Positions 24,207 through 31,763 of a stretch of 32,791 nucleotides of DNA are shown one piece after another. Both the position numbers and the translations under genes were made by a program. The DNA comes from a virus: positions 1 to 32,791 of IMG/VR virus record IMGVR_UViG_3300044641_001746; one strand, given 5' to 3'. The notes under the pieces are model-generated. The model did no database searches and was not told where the DNA came from. It worked only from the letters and a program-made list of their open reading frames with translations. How positions within the stretch are numbered: the stretch's first letter is position 1; every line of letters starts with the position of its first letter.

Positions 24207-24214
24207 CAAATTTA
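24207..24214 (-). promoter_or_regulatory. Candidate -7 element (TAAATTTG) for the scaffold-capsid unit
   Basis: TAAATTTG on the minus strand matches TAnnTTTG and ends 26 nt from the scaffold ATG, the same spacing as the element before the 145 aa gene. It lies in the 112-bp gap after the DUF5856-like gene. No good -33 box was found, so it may be weak or need an activator. Confidence 0.45.
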
Positions 24215-24293
24215 GATATAAGTTGCAATAATCCCATATAAAATTTTACCATAGGCACAGGGTATATAGCATTTATATATAGATTATATAGAC

Positions 24294-24686
24294 TTATGAA
24301 AGGTTCTTTAGTTTATAAAGGGTTGACTGAATTAAAGTCTTTACCTCATCTATTTGATTTAACAGGGCTGAATCAGTAAAAATCTTTTTATTTTCATCAA
24401 TGAACTTATGTAGTTGTTCTAGATGTTTAATAGGATTTTCGTTTGAAGATGCTGGTATTTCAAGTTTTACAATTCCATAAAGTCCTTGATATGCTTCTAC
24501 AAATCCATCAATAAAATCCAATAGACCATCATAGTAAGAGTTTAATGCCATGTGCTCTGCATAGCTCTTAGTAGATAAATGAGCTAAATGGGTTATATCC
24601 CTTGATTGAAATAATTTAGCAATAAATGCTTCTGGTGCACTTTTTGATAATTTAAGTCCTGCTAGTTCTTTTATAATATCATCCAT
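24294..24686 (-). CDS. DUF5856-like ferritin-type four-helix protein (130 aa)
   Basis: The core FQSRDITHLAHLSTKSYAEHMALNSYYDGLLDFIDGFVEAYQG (residues 26-68) matches the phage family I know as DUF5856. H33/H36, H41-region Lys-Ser-Tyr, E44-H45, D60 and E64 are placed as in ferritin/Dps-like helical bundles, where such residues bind metal (Dps: LHxxxxGxxFxxLH...D...E). Whether metal is bound is unknown. The family occurs in many large phages, often next to head genes. It ends 12 nt from the portal gene in the same operon and precedes the scaffold by 112 nt. A virion DNA-protecting or assembly role is speculative. Confidence 0.68.
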   Translation of the reverse strand: MDDIIKELAGLKLSKSAPEAFIAKLFQSRDITHLAHLSTKSYAEHMALNSYYDGLLDFIDGFVEAYQGLYGIVKLEIPASSNENPIKHLEQLHKFIDENKKIFTDSALLNQIDEVKTLIQSTLYKLKNLS

Positions 24687-24697
24687 AATTTTTGTTT

Positions 24698-27208
24698 TTA
24701 TTTTTTAATTTTTTCTCCTGATACAGGATTACGAAGTTTCATTCTTTCTACTTCTTTAGCTGTCTCGGATTTTAGTCTTTCAATTTCTCTTTGGTTCTGA
24801 ATCTTTTCTCTTTCTAGAGCTATCTTTTGCTGCTCAATGTTAAACTTAGAAGAAATCTCTAACTCTTTATCCATTCTCTTAGCATCAGCTTCTCTATCTT
24901 TCTGATATACTTTTTCTAATTCAATAGGGTCAGGAATTTGATTATTATTCAAATCTATTTCTTCCCTTCTAGCATAAGTCTGTATGGTAGCTATTTGCAA
25001 TCTAGTTTGTGCATCTAAGTCATACCTATACTTATCAAGTTCAAGCTTCTTCATCTCTAGCTCCATATTTTGCTGAGCTTCTTGAGCTTTCTGTTGAATT
25101 TCTTGTTGCTTGATTTTATTAGCTTCTTGCTGTTGCTGTTCTTGTCTAGCTTGCTGTTCTTCTCTTCTTTTCTTTAAGATTCTAGCTGCATCTTGAACAC
25201 TTTCAGTTTTAAATACACTAATAAGGTCACCCATATCAGCAGTACCAGCTGCTACAGCTTGGTTAAAGTTTTGCTCAATCATTTGTAGTAGCATAGCATC
25301 ATCTGAAGACCTAGATACCATAAGGTCAAAGTCTGCTAATAAGATTCCATTAATCTCATCATCAGTCATAATTTCCTTAGTAAAGTCATCCATTAAGTAA
25401 GAAAGTTTTTTAGGATTCTTTCTTAAAACATGAATGCCAATATCTAGAATTCTTTTTAGACATCTTTCTTTGAAAAATTCATTTTTAGCAAACCACCTCT
25501 CAGTGCTTAAAGAAGATTGAGTAACAGCTCTTTCAACATTACCTACTAGTTCTGAATTTGAAATAGCCCCTTGCCTTTGTTGAGTAACTCCAGATACTAT
25601 ATCCATAGTCCTAATGATATCTTGCAATACATTATTAAGTACACTAATAGGCCCACTTTGATTTGAAGATAACCTGTTAGGAGTAATAGTATTATATGTA
25701 CCTGCAGCTTGTAAACCTTTAGGAGTCATTACTTCTGCAGTAGGGTCCATAGGCATAAATGCAGTAGAGGTTACATAATTCAAAAACTCATGTAAAGTCA
25801 TGTTATCAGGAATCATGCTAGTAGGAAACTGCACAATGTCTGGTAGCATTAAGTTTATTAAAACCTGTCTTTTATAATCAAAAATATTATACAAGTAATC
25901 ATAAGGCTTGATAATATCCATTAAAGACTGTGCTCTAGAAGAATTGGTATTATAGAACTGTAAAACCACAGGAGGCTCTTGCTTAGAAATATTATCTAAA
26001 GAGTTGCCTAAATATGGAATAGGCTCAGCTTTAATATAAATATTAGCACCAATTTTATAACCTCTCCACCACTCATTAATCCACTCTTCTCTTTCTAGTG
26101 TTTCTCCATTAAGCTCATCAATAACATATTTTTGATGCTCATATTTAAGTAGTTCTACACCATTTTCATCTAGAGATTTAACAAGCTTTATTTTTCTTTT
26201 AGACCTCCAAATACAATGTAGTAATCGTATATTACCTCTAGCATCAAAGTAACTAGAAAACATAGGTAAGTCTAAATCACCCAAAGGCATAATTTCCTGC
26301 ACTCTTGCAGTAGCAGAATCTGAAGGAATAGCTAATTCTCCTATATGGCCATACATAGGGTAGTTAAAATAAGGAGTAGGGCCTGAATTATATCCTCTGT
26401 AATCTTCTAATTCTTTAAGCTGGTCTTTAGTTAAGTAGTCATGAAATAAATCTACCAAAGAAGATATAGTATGATATGTAACTTCTACTAATGCTTCTAA
26501 ACCAGATTCATTTGTAGCATGCCCATTCATAATTGTAAAAATCCTAGTAGGGTCTCCTTTTCTAATAGCTAGTTCTCCACCCATTTCTTCAATAAAACAA
26601 TATTGCTCTGCAGCAATAAGTGCATCTTCAAAAGCAGGGTCAAATACTAAGTCTTTAACATAGTAATACTTGTAAAGATACTTGAGCAATTTATTAGCTC
26701 CCCTTTCAGCTATATCAAAAAATGAAGAGTTTGTGTATTCATCTAATTGCTTTAACTTCCTTTCAGCTTGGGCTTCATCAAAATTAGAGTTCTGAATTTG
26801 CTCTGCAAAAAACTTTTGGTACTCTTGCAGTTTAGATTCTTCTACTTCTCTAATACCTTGTTGGTCAGAAGAACTTCTAATAACTCTAAAGTCAAACTTT
26901 CTTTTCATGTGCTCCCCTACCAGTAGGTCAATCTTAGAGTTACCAACTCCTTTATGTTCCATTCTTCCAGGAAAAGTACCTAAACCTAATCCATAAGGGT
27001 CAACTACTTTCTCAACATCATTCATGTTAAGAATACCTCTCTTTAGATTATAGTTAGTTACTTTATTGTAGTAAGAATTTTTAATCTGTCTATTCTCAAA
27101 AAGCACTAAAGCTTCAAAAGAATCTATTGTGTCTTGTTGCCATTTTTTAGTCTTTTTAACTGAATCAGTTACTAGTTGACTAGGTGCAGTAAACATTCTA
27201 TTGTACAT
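24698..27208 (-). CDS. Portal protein (836 aa) with long Gln-rich coiled coil
   Basis: The gene starts 1 nt after the TAG of TerL. The first 560 residues are a mixed domain with conserved-looking elements (YGLGLGTFPGRMEHKGVGNS around 72-92, FFDIAERGANKLLKYLYKYY, IEQNFNQAVAAG later). They include MDIIKPYDYLYNIFDYKRQ and a region PNRLSSNQSGPISVLNNVLQ, then VSGVTQQRQGAISNSELVGN, a phrase found in many phage portals. Residues 681-836 are an extended Gln/Glu/Lys coiled coil, the barrel and crown extension of crAss-like portals. Within it, DLNNNQIPDPIE (752-763) matches an EF-hand calcium loop. It forms the dodecameric DNA channel at one capsid vertex. Confidence 0.88.
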   Translation of the reverse strand: MYNRMFTAPSQLVTDSVKKTKKWQQDTIDSFEALVLFENRQIKNSYYNKVTNYNLKRGILNMNDVEKVVDPYGLGLGTFPGRMEHKGVGNSKIDLLVGEHMKRKFDFRVIRSSSDQQGIREVEESKLQEYQKFFAEQIQNSNFDEAQAERKLKQLDEYTNSSFFDIAERGANKLLKYLYKYYYVKDLVFDPAFEDALIAAEQYCFIEEMGGELAIRKGDPTRIFTIMNGHATNESGLEALVEVTYHTISSLVDLFHDYLTKDQLKELEDYRGYNSGPTPYFNYPMYGHIGELAIPSDSATARVQEIMPLGDLDLPMFSSYFDARGNIRLLHCIWRSKRKIKLVKSLDENGVELLKYEHQKYVIDELNGETLEREEWINEWWRGYKIGANIYIKAEPIPYLGNSLDNISKQEPPVVLQFYNTNSSRAQSLMDIIKPYDYLYNIFDYKRQVLINLMLPDIVQFPTSMIPDNMTLHEFLNYVTSTAFMPMDPTAEVMTPKGLQAAGTYNTITPNRLSSNQSGPISVLNNVLQDIIRTMDIVSGVTQQRQGAISNSELVGNVERAVTQSSLSTERWFAKNEFFKERCLKRILDIGIHVLRKNPKKLSYLMDDFTKEIMTDDEINGILLADFDLMVSRSSDDAMLLQMIEQNFNQAVAAGTADMGDLISVFKTESVQDAARILKKRREEQQARQEQQQQEANKIKQQEIQQKAQEAQQNMELEMKKLELDKYRYDLDAQTRLQIATIQTYARREEIDLNNNQIPDPIELEKVYQKDREADAKRMDKELEISSKFNIEQQKIALEREKIQNQREIERLKSETAKEVERMKLRNPVSGEKIKK

Positions 27209-27209
27209 A

Positions 27210-29225
27210 CTATTCTTCTTGTATATTATTAAAGTGCTTCATCCATATATCTTGATTATCTCTTTTTTGTTTATACTTATCAAAATAAGAAGCGGTTTTT
27301 TTCTTTTGTGGTGATTGTTCTATTGATATACGATTAAACTCTTGTAAAGTTACATCATACCACATAACCATAAGCATAGCTGATACACGGTCAAAGTTAG
27401 CTCTAGGGTTAGGGTTCCATGCTATAAGTTCTTTTAGTAGACCAATAGATCTTATTTTTGTTAGGTTTTTTTCTTCGCTTTCTTCAGATATATTTTCATC
27501 TATCCAAGATTTTAGATATTCCATACCTCTTTCTTTTACTCCTTTACTCATAATAATTCCTTTGGAAGTATTAGTATTAGGTCTCCAAGTATTTCTATCT
27601 CTAAGATTGTAAGGAGTATCTGCTAAAAAGTGCAAAGCTTTTTTCTTTTCAAAATATGTGTACATACCAGTAATGTTTGCTTCATACATAGCAGTAGCTT
27701 GATAATAAATAATTAGTTTTCTACATGTTTCATAAAACTGGTCAGTAGTTTCTGGCCTACCAGTGTACTCAGCAACTATTCTTCTAGTAAGTCTATCAAA
27801 CATAAATATAGAACCTACTGAATCTGTACTAGAATTATCATATCTATAAGGGTCAATACCAGCAATATACCTAGCTATATTATCTCCATTTTCTGACAGT
27901 CTAGGTGTTTCATATATCTCAATTAAACCATGTTCTGGTTTTTGTACAGGATATTCTCTAAATGGAGTTCCACCTTGTACATCTTTCCATTTAAGTTCAC
28001 CTTCTTCAAACTGCAATATACCTATACTGTGTTTATCTAATTCAATGGAATCATCCATCTTAGATAAAACTCCTTTTAAATCTACAATAGGAAAGAAAAA
28101 AGAATGACTTTGTAAAAACGCTTCTTTAGGTGATAATGGAAACTGTGTAACAGAGTCAATTTTAGCTTGTTGGTCTGCACCTTGTTCAGCTCTTTTTCTT
28201 AAGTCCATAATAGACTGCCTAGCAACCTCTTCAAGAGAATTACCATAGTCATCTATCATAGGCTTATCCTTCCATTCAGGATGTTCTTTATAAGCATCTT
28301 TATAGGTACCAAATCTCATTCTAGTGGCTGGTATAAAAAAGCCACATTTTGAACCTATAGAATCTTCATCCCATATATTATCAAAGGCTAAGAAATTATA
28401 TTTCTCAGGATGAAAAAACATTTCAGCAAATTCCTGTGTACCCCCTTCCATATCACCACCAGTTCCTTGAATAATAGGTACACCAATAAGGTCATCACCA
28501 TCTTTCCAACAAGGTTCAGAAATATTATATGACTGAAGAAGGCCTGGCCATTTACCTGCTTCTTCAAATAAGAAAAGGTTACTAGATTTACCAATAGCAG
28601 CAAAAGGGTTATCCTTAAAAGTAAAAGAATGTATCTCAGACATATACCCTGACCAAGCTGATACTCCATCTACTGTCTTTTTATACCTAGCTTTTACAAA
28701 GTCCTTAGTATTAGGATTTCTTTCTTTACCCCATTCTGTATAAAGGTCTAAAAAGTTAAGGTCATCTAATGACATCCTCATAGTGTTCTCAGAAAGTTCT
28801 GACTGAAAAGCACCTATAATACATTTAGCATCTCTAAAAAAGCTAAACTCGTGTGCAATAATAGCTGCTGACTTATAAGAAAAACCAATCCTTCGTGGTT
28901 TTACTAGCACTATACCTTTTTGCTGTTTTCTAGCTTTTTCAATAAAAGTAAAATACTCTAAATCAACATCTGTAAAAACAGGAAACCCTTTATTTTTTCT
29001 ACCAGTCTTAGTATTCTTAAGCTCAATTTGTGTGTAGTTCAAGTAGAAATAATAAGCCCCTGGAATATATAGTTCTCCATGGGTAACTCCTTCTTTACAC
29101 TTTCTAGTCTCTTCTTCCCAAAACTCATCAAACTGATAAGTACCTATAGGGTATTGAGTATACACCCCATGGTCTTGAAAAGTATGTGATACTTCTTGAA
29201 AATACTTTGGTGGAATACTAATCCT
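27210..29225 (-). CDS. terL: Terminase large subunit (ATPase-nuclease, 671 aa)
   Basis: The protein drives ATP-dependent genome packaging and cuts the concatemer. An N-terminal segment (PPKYFQEVSHTFQDHGVYT) precedes the ATPase: Walker A KPRRIGFSYKSA at 109-120, Walker B NLFLFEE at 216-222, and coupling motif QGTGGD at 253-258. The RNase-H-like nuclease shows AGIDPY (Asp458), a YEAN acidic site (Glu515) and FDRVSA (Asp612). I prefer the ATG at 29225 because it gives an 8-nt overlap with the upstream gene; an in-frame ATG at 29267 would add 14 residues and a 50-nt overlap. The gene ends in TAG. An AACT-N15-CGTA element is embedded in its 3' end, 117 nt before the portal gene. Confidence 0.92.
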   Translation of the reverse strand, partial: RISIPPKYFQEVSHTFQDHGVYTQYPIGTYQFDEFWEEETRKCKEGVTHGELYIPGAYYFYLNYTQIELKNTKTGRKNKGFPVFTDVDLEYFTFIEKARKQQKGIVLVKPRRIGFSYKSAAIIAHEFSFFRDAKCIIGAFQSELSENTMRMSLDDLNFLDLYTEWGKERNPNTKDFVKARYKKTVDGVSAWSGYMSEIHSFTFKDNPFAAIGKSSNLFLFEEAGKWPGLLQSYNISEPCWKDGDDLIGVPIIQGTGGDMEGGTQEFAEMFFHPEKYNFLAFDNIWDEDSIGSKCGFFIPATRMRFGTYKDAYKEHPEWKDKPMIDDYGNSLEEVARQSIMDLRKRAEQGADQQAKIDSVTQFPLSPKEAFLQSHSFFFPIVDLKGVLSKMDDSIELDKHSIGILQFEEGELKWKDVQGGTPFREYPVQKPEHGLIEIYETPRLSENGDNIARYIAGIDPYRYDNSSTDSVGSIFMFDRLTRRIVAEYTGRPETTDQFYETCRKLIIYYQATAMYEANITGMYTYFEKKKALHFLADTPYNLRDRNTWRPNTNTSKGIIMSKGVKERGMEYLKSWIDENISEESEEKNLTKIRSIGLLKELIAWNPNPRANFDRVSAMLMVMWYDVTLQEFNRISIEQSPQKKKTASYFDKYKQKRDNQDIWMKHFNNIQEE
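27325..27353 (-). promoter_or_regulatory. Late-promoter-like element E inside the 3' end of terL
   Basis: GTAACTTT and TCGTATATC show the same AACT-N15-CGTA spacing. It lies in the terminase coding sequence, 117 nt upstream of the portal ATG, where it could raise portal expression above terminase. Confidence 0.5.
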
Positions 29226-29733
29226 CATACTTTCTAGTTCTTTTCTCTCCAGACCTTTTAGTAGCATCTGTAGATTTTTCTTTATTTACAGCATCTTCTA
29301 AAGTGGACAATTGAGATACAAGTTTTGATGTACTTTCAATAGCCTTAAGTACTGGGCCTAAAGAATCTTCTGTAATATCAGTGTTCTTTAAGAAGTTAGC
29401 TACATCATCAATTTTACCTTTAACACTACTAAGTAACCTTTGTGTAGGAGTTTCTGACATTAGTATGTACTTATCCATAGCAACCTTTAGTGCTGGAGTT
29501 TCTTTTACTTCTCCTTTAAAAATATCATTACCTACAAACTCTTTCCTTTTATGTACTGGGAAATTACTATAAGGACTACCAGAGTCTATTATAAAATATA
29601 TATAAGCAAACTGTTTAAATACTAAGTCTTTGGTTTTGCTTTTATCTGCTTCCCATAGTTCTTTAAACTCTGGTATCAATAATAGCTCAGTATCAAAAAC
29701 TACTTTATTGTTAGCAAGATTAAATATCTTCAT
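29218..29733 (-). CDS. TerL-adjacent protein, candidate small terminase (171 aa)
   Basis: Residues 1-90 contain KVVFDTELLLIPEFKELWEAD, FKQFAYIYFIIDSGSPYSNFP and KRKEFVGNDIFK, a set I associate with a conserved hypothetical protein of crAss-like phages. Residues 95-171 are helical and charged (SVKGKIDDVANFLKNTDI, LVSQLSTLEDAVNKEKS), ending in a basic RSGEKRTRKYED tail. It overlaps TerL and follows an HU/IHF-like gene by 14 nt overlap. A helical protein directly before TerL is the classical location of the small terminase, but no HTH is evident, so this is only a positional hypothesis. Confidence 0.62.
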   Translation of the reverse strand: MKIFNLANNKVVFDTELLLIPEFKELWEADKSKTKDLVFKQFAYIYFIIDSGSPYSNFPVHKRKEFVGNDIFKGEVKETPALKVAMDKYILMSETPTQRLLSSVKGKIDDVANFLKNTDITEDSLGPVLKAIESTSKLVSQLSTLEDAVNKEKSTDATKRSGEKRTRKYED

Positions 29734-29971
29734 TTGCTTCTTTGTTTTCGATGTTTCTTTTAATATTCTTGACTATATCTAGTCTAGGATATATTATACC
29801 TAAGTCCTTAATATAAATTGATTTATATGAGTCAGGATTTAAAGGGTTACCTTCTTTCATTATCTTAGCTACAAATCTAGGTATAGAGTTAAATATCTCT
29901 AAAGCTTGTGCCTTAGAAATACCCAGCTCTTTAGCTTTTAGGGTTATTATTTTTTCTAGAGTTCCATCCAT
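29720..29971 (-). CDS. HU/IHF-like small DNA-binding protein candidate (83 aa)
   Basis: An N-terminal helix pair (TLEKIITLKAKELGISKAQA, then FNSIPRFVAKIMKEG) precedes SYKSIYIKDLGIIYPRLDIV. This fits the crAss-like IHF/HU-family pattern of helix-helix followed by xxSIxIxxLGxxxxxxxR. Such small proteins bend DNA and may organise packaging or replication sites. It overlaps its neighbours on both sides (16 nt with the 193 aa gene, 14 nt with the 171 aa gene), so all are in one translationally coupled unit leading to TerL. Confidence 0.55.
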   Translation of the reverse strand: MDGTLEKIITLKAKELGISKAQALEIFNSIPRFVAKIMKEGNPLNPDSYKSIYIKDLGIIYPRLDIVKNIKRNIENKEANEDI

Positions 29972-30537
29972 GTTTCTGTAGGATTATCCCCCTCATTAAA
30001 ATACTTATCAAATGAATCTCTAAAATCCAAAGGCTCATTAGGCACCTCATCTAAATCATCATACTCATCTAATTGAATATCTACTGCAGCATTTACTTGT
30101 ATCTCTACTGGAATTTGCTCTGTAGGTATTTCTAGCTCTTCAACTTTTACTTCTACTTTAGGAGTTTGTACTTCCATAAAACAAGTAAAGGTTACCTCTA
30201 TAGAACTTTCTGGATAAACCAAAAATCTTTCTGGTACACTATTACCAACAATAAATCCTTTATTTCTAAGCTTGTTAAGATAAGTTTCTAGCTTATGAGT
30301 AACTATATTAAACTCCTGTTTAATCTTGTTCTTTATAGTAGTAGAGAATAGTAAATCCATTCTAACCTCATGTTCTGTAATAGACTTGTACTTATCATTG
30401 TAATACAATAAATAAGAAAATATCTCTAGTTCAGAATCAGTGAGCTGATTAACTCCTAGTGTCCAATTAATAGCCCCTAGCCATACTTGAAATACTTGAA
30501 CTTTTTCTTTAACAGGTATGTTAAACTTTTTAATCAT
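29956..30537 (-). CDS. Winged-helix-like protein with acidic C-terminus (193 aa)
   Basis: Residues about 30-100 (TDSELEIFSYLLYYNDKYKS, KIKQEFNIVTHKLETYLNKL, RNKGFIVGNSVPERFLVYP) match a winged helix-turn-helix: two helices, a recognition helix and a hairpin wing. Residues 118-193 are acidic and Pro/Val-rich (VEVKVEELEIPTEQIPVEIQ, QLDEYDDLDEVPNEP). The layout suits a DNA-binding regulator or a terminase-associated DNA-recognition protein. It sits two genes upstream of TerL and overlaps the 83 aa gene. The assignment is by pattern only. Confidence 0.58.
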   Translation of the reverse strand: MIKKFNIPVKEKVQVFQVWLGAINWTLGVNQLTDSELEIFSYLLYYNDKYKSITEHEVRMDLLFSTTIKNKIKQEFNIVTHKLETYLNKLRNKGFIVGNSVPERFLVYPESSIEVTFTCFMEVQTPKVEVKVEELEIPTEQIPVEIQVNAAVDIQLDEYDDLDEVPNEPLDFRDSFDKYFNEGDNPTETWMEL

Positions 30538-30740
30538 AGCTTTTCTTTTTTAATACCAAATGTAGCATTGGCATATATCTTTATTTGGTCAGTTAAATAG
30601 TGCCTTACTATTCCAGTATCACAATGCACTACACACCAAACATCATTCTCAAAAGTACCAGAATCCCTAACATAGATAGCATAGCCATCTTTGTTATCCT
30701 CTACTACTACAGGAATGGGATTATGGAATTCATGAACCAT
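30534..30740 (-). CDS. Small hypothetical protein (68 aa)
   Basis: Not recognised. The sequence is mostly beta (IPVVVEDNKDGYAIYVRDSG, NDVWCVVHCDTGIVRHYLT) and ends in a basic helix with KKEKL. It overlaps the next gene by 4 nt (ATGA) and its own start overlaps the preceding gene by 11 nt. It is part of the run of small genes upstream of the packaging genes. Confidence 0.6.
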   Translation of the reverse strand: MVHEFHNPIPVVVEDNKDGYAIYVRDSGTFENDVWCVVHCDTGIVRHYLTDQIKIYANATFGIKKEKL

Positions 30741-30924
30741 GATTCTTTTCCTCCTTTAACTGTTGCTTTCTTAATTCATGCTTTGTGCATATTTCTGTTT
30801 CAATGTAGTTACACCCCTTTAAACAGTAAGTGCCATTAATAACACAAATATTATTAACATTAAACCTTTCGTCTATTACTACCTCATCAGGTTTTCCTTT
30901 CATATTAGTATATGTCTTTCCCAT
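30730..30924 (-). CDS. Small Cys-containing hypothetical protein (64 aa)
   Basis: Not recognised. Four Cys appear in 25 residues (NNICVINGTYCLKGCNYIETEICTKH) with a His two residues after the last, so a small zinc-binding knuckle is possible. The charged C-terminus is helical. It starts 1 nt after the 54 aa gene ends. Confidence 0.58.
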   Translation of the reverse strand: MGKTYTNMKGKPDEVVIDERFNVNNICVINGTYCLKGCNYIETEICTKHELRKQQLKEEKNHGS

Positions 30925-30925
30925 A

Positions 30926-31090
30926 TTAGTATTCTTTAGTATCAGTAGCTACCCAAGTGGCAGGTAAGCTTTTGTTGTTTTCTTCATTCAATTTTAAATA
31001 CCTAAGCTCTTGTTTAAGTATTTCTAACTTAAGCTCATATTCTGTAATAATTTGCTCTAGTGTTTCAATCTTTTGTTTATTATTTACCAT
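30926..31090 (-). CDS. 54 aa coiled-coil protein
   Basis: An ATG at 31090 opens a 54-codon frame ending in TAA at 30928-30926. It fills the gap between two small genes and overlaps the 99 aa gene by 11 nt, the same packing as its neighbours. Residues 4-40 are a coiled coil (KQKIETLEQIITEYELKLEI, then LKQELRYLKLNEENN). The end, LPATWVATDTKEY, is polar. A small oligomeric accessory protein is likely, with no known function. Confidence 0.6.
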   Translation of the reverse strand: MVNNKQKIETLEQIITEYELKLEILKQELRYLKLNEENNKSLPATWVATDTKEY

Positions 31091-31379
31091 AAAATCCTTT
31101 TACCACAAAGTTAGATTTTTCTTTTAATTTTTTTAGTTCTAAAAAGCTGTGCTTGACTACCATATTACCTAAAGTCCTATGATGAATCAAGCACCTCTCT
31201 TTATATAATTTTCCATTATTATTGTAATGTTCTTTGAAGGCTAATATATCCTCTATCTCTAGTTGCATCTTTGTTATAAATCCTAGCTTTACTGGTATTT
31301 GCTTAATATCTACAGGAATTCCTTCCTTATTATAAATAGGTTCTTCCTTATATAAAAACTCTATGCATTTTATTTCCAT
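31080..31379 (-). CDS. Small hypothetical protein (99 aa)
   Basis: Not recognised. Residues 1-40 look like a beta hairpin region (EIKCIEFLYKEEPIYNKEGI, then VKLGFITKMQLE), followed by IEDILAFKEHYNNNGKLYKE and a Cys-His containing RCLIHHRTLGNM. It shares one base with the upstream gene's stop (ATG at 31379) and lies in the leading part of the late operon. Confidence 0.58.
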   Translation of the reverse strand: MEIKCIEFLYKEEPIYNKEGIPVDIKQIPVKLGFITKMQLEIEDILAFKEHYNNNGKLYKERCLIHHRTLGNMVVKHSFLELKKLKEKSNFVVKGFYGK

Positions 31380-31588
31380 TAAAACTCATCTTTATTTTTT
31401 TGAACACCGATATGCAAAGTAACAAGATGTACACCAGTTAAGTTTGAGCTTTGCAAAGTTACTTCATACCATATACTACTATAATCATTAGTATACTTAG
31501 TAAGTTTTTCTTGCATTACTCTATAGTAGTTTAAAGCCTTTTTCAAATCAGTAAACTCATATATCTTCGGCTGCATCTCCCTGGGCAT
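31379..31588 (-). CDS. Small protein (69 aa), paralogue of the next upstream gene
   Basis: Residues 13-62 align with residues 15-61 of the 68 aa product encoded at 31557-31763: a DLxxxLxxxxxxxxxL+K helix, DYSxxxYxxxxxSSNxxG, and a strand ending in Q. The shared alpha-beta-beta layout suggests tandem duplication of one small domain. The start is uncertain: the second Met (at 31576) would reduce the overlap with the upstream gene from 32 to 20 nt. Confidence 0.6.
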   Translation of the reverse strand: MPREMQPKIYEFTDLKKALNYYRVMQEKLTKYTNDYSSIWYEVTLQSSNLTGVHLVTLHIGVQKNKDEF

Positions 31589-31763
31589 TGTGGAATATAT
31601 TAATATTTAAATACCATCCTTGATTACTAGATTCTATAGAATAAGTGTATGAATAATCTACTGCTTGTTTATCTAGTGTACTCAATACTCTTTCCTTAAC
31701 TAGAAGTAAATACTCTAAGTCACTACCAAAAAATAAAGTATTAAGCCTGTTGATTCTTTGCAT
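31557..31763 (-). CDS. Small protein (68 aa), paralogue of the following gene
   Basis: A helix (SDLEYLLLVKERVLSTLDKQ) is followed by two strands (YSYTYSIESSNQGWYLNINI). The features DL, L-K, DYS, SSN-x-G and a final Q recur in the following gene, giving a probable tandem paralogue pair. Function unknown. It overlaps the first gene of the operon by 23 nt. Confidence 0.6.
   Translation of the reverse strand: MQRINRLNTLFFGSDLEYLLLVKERVLSTLDKQAVDYSYTYSIESSNQGWYLNINIFHNAQGDAAEDI

Noticed and set aside
27210-27212. Recoding of TAG or TGA as sense codons, known in several crAss-like phages
   Set aside because: terL ends at TAG followed at once by the portal start, and the 332 aa gene ends at a TGA overlapping the next ATG. 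TAA, TAG and TGA all act as stops here and long genes need no read-through.
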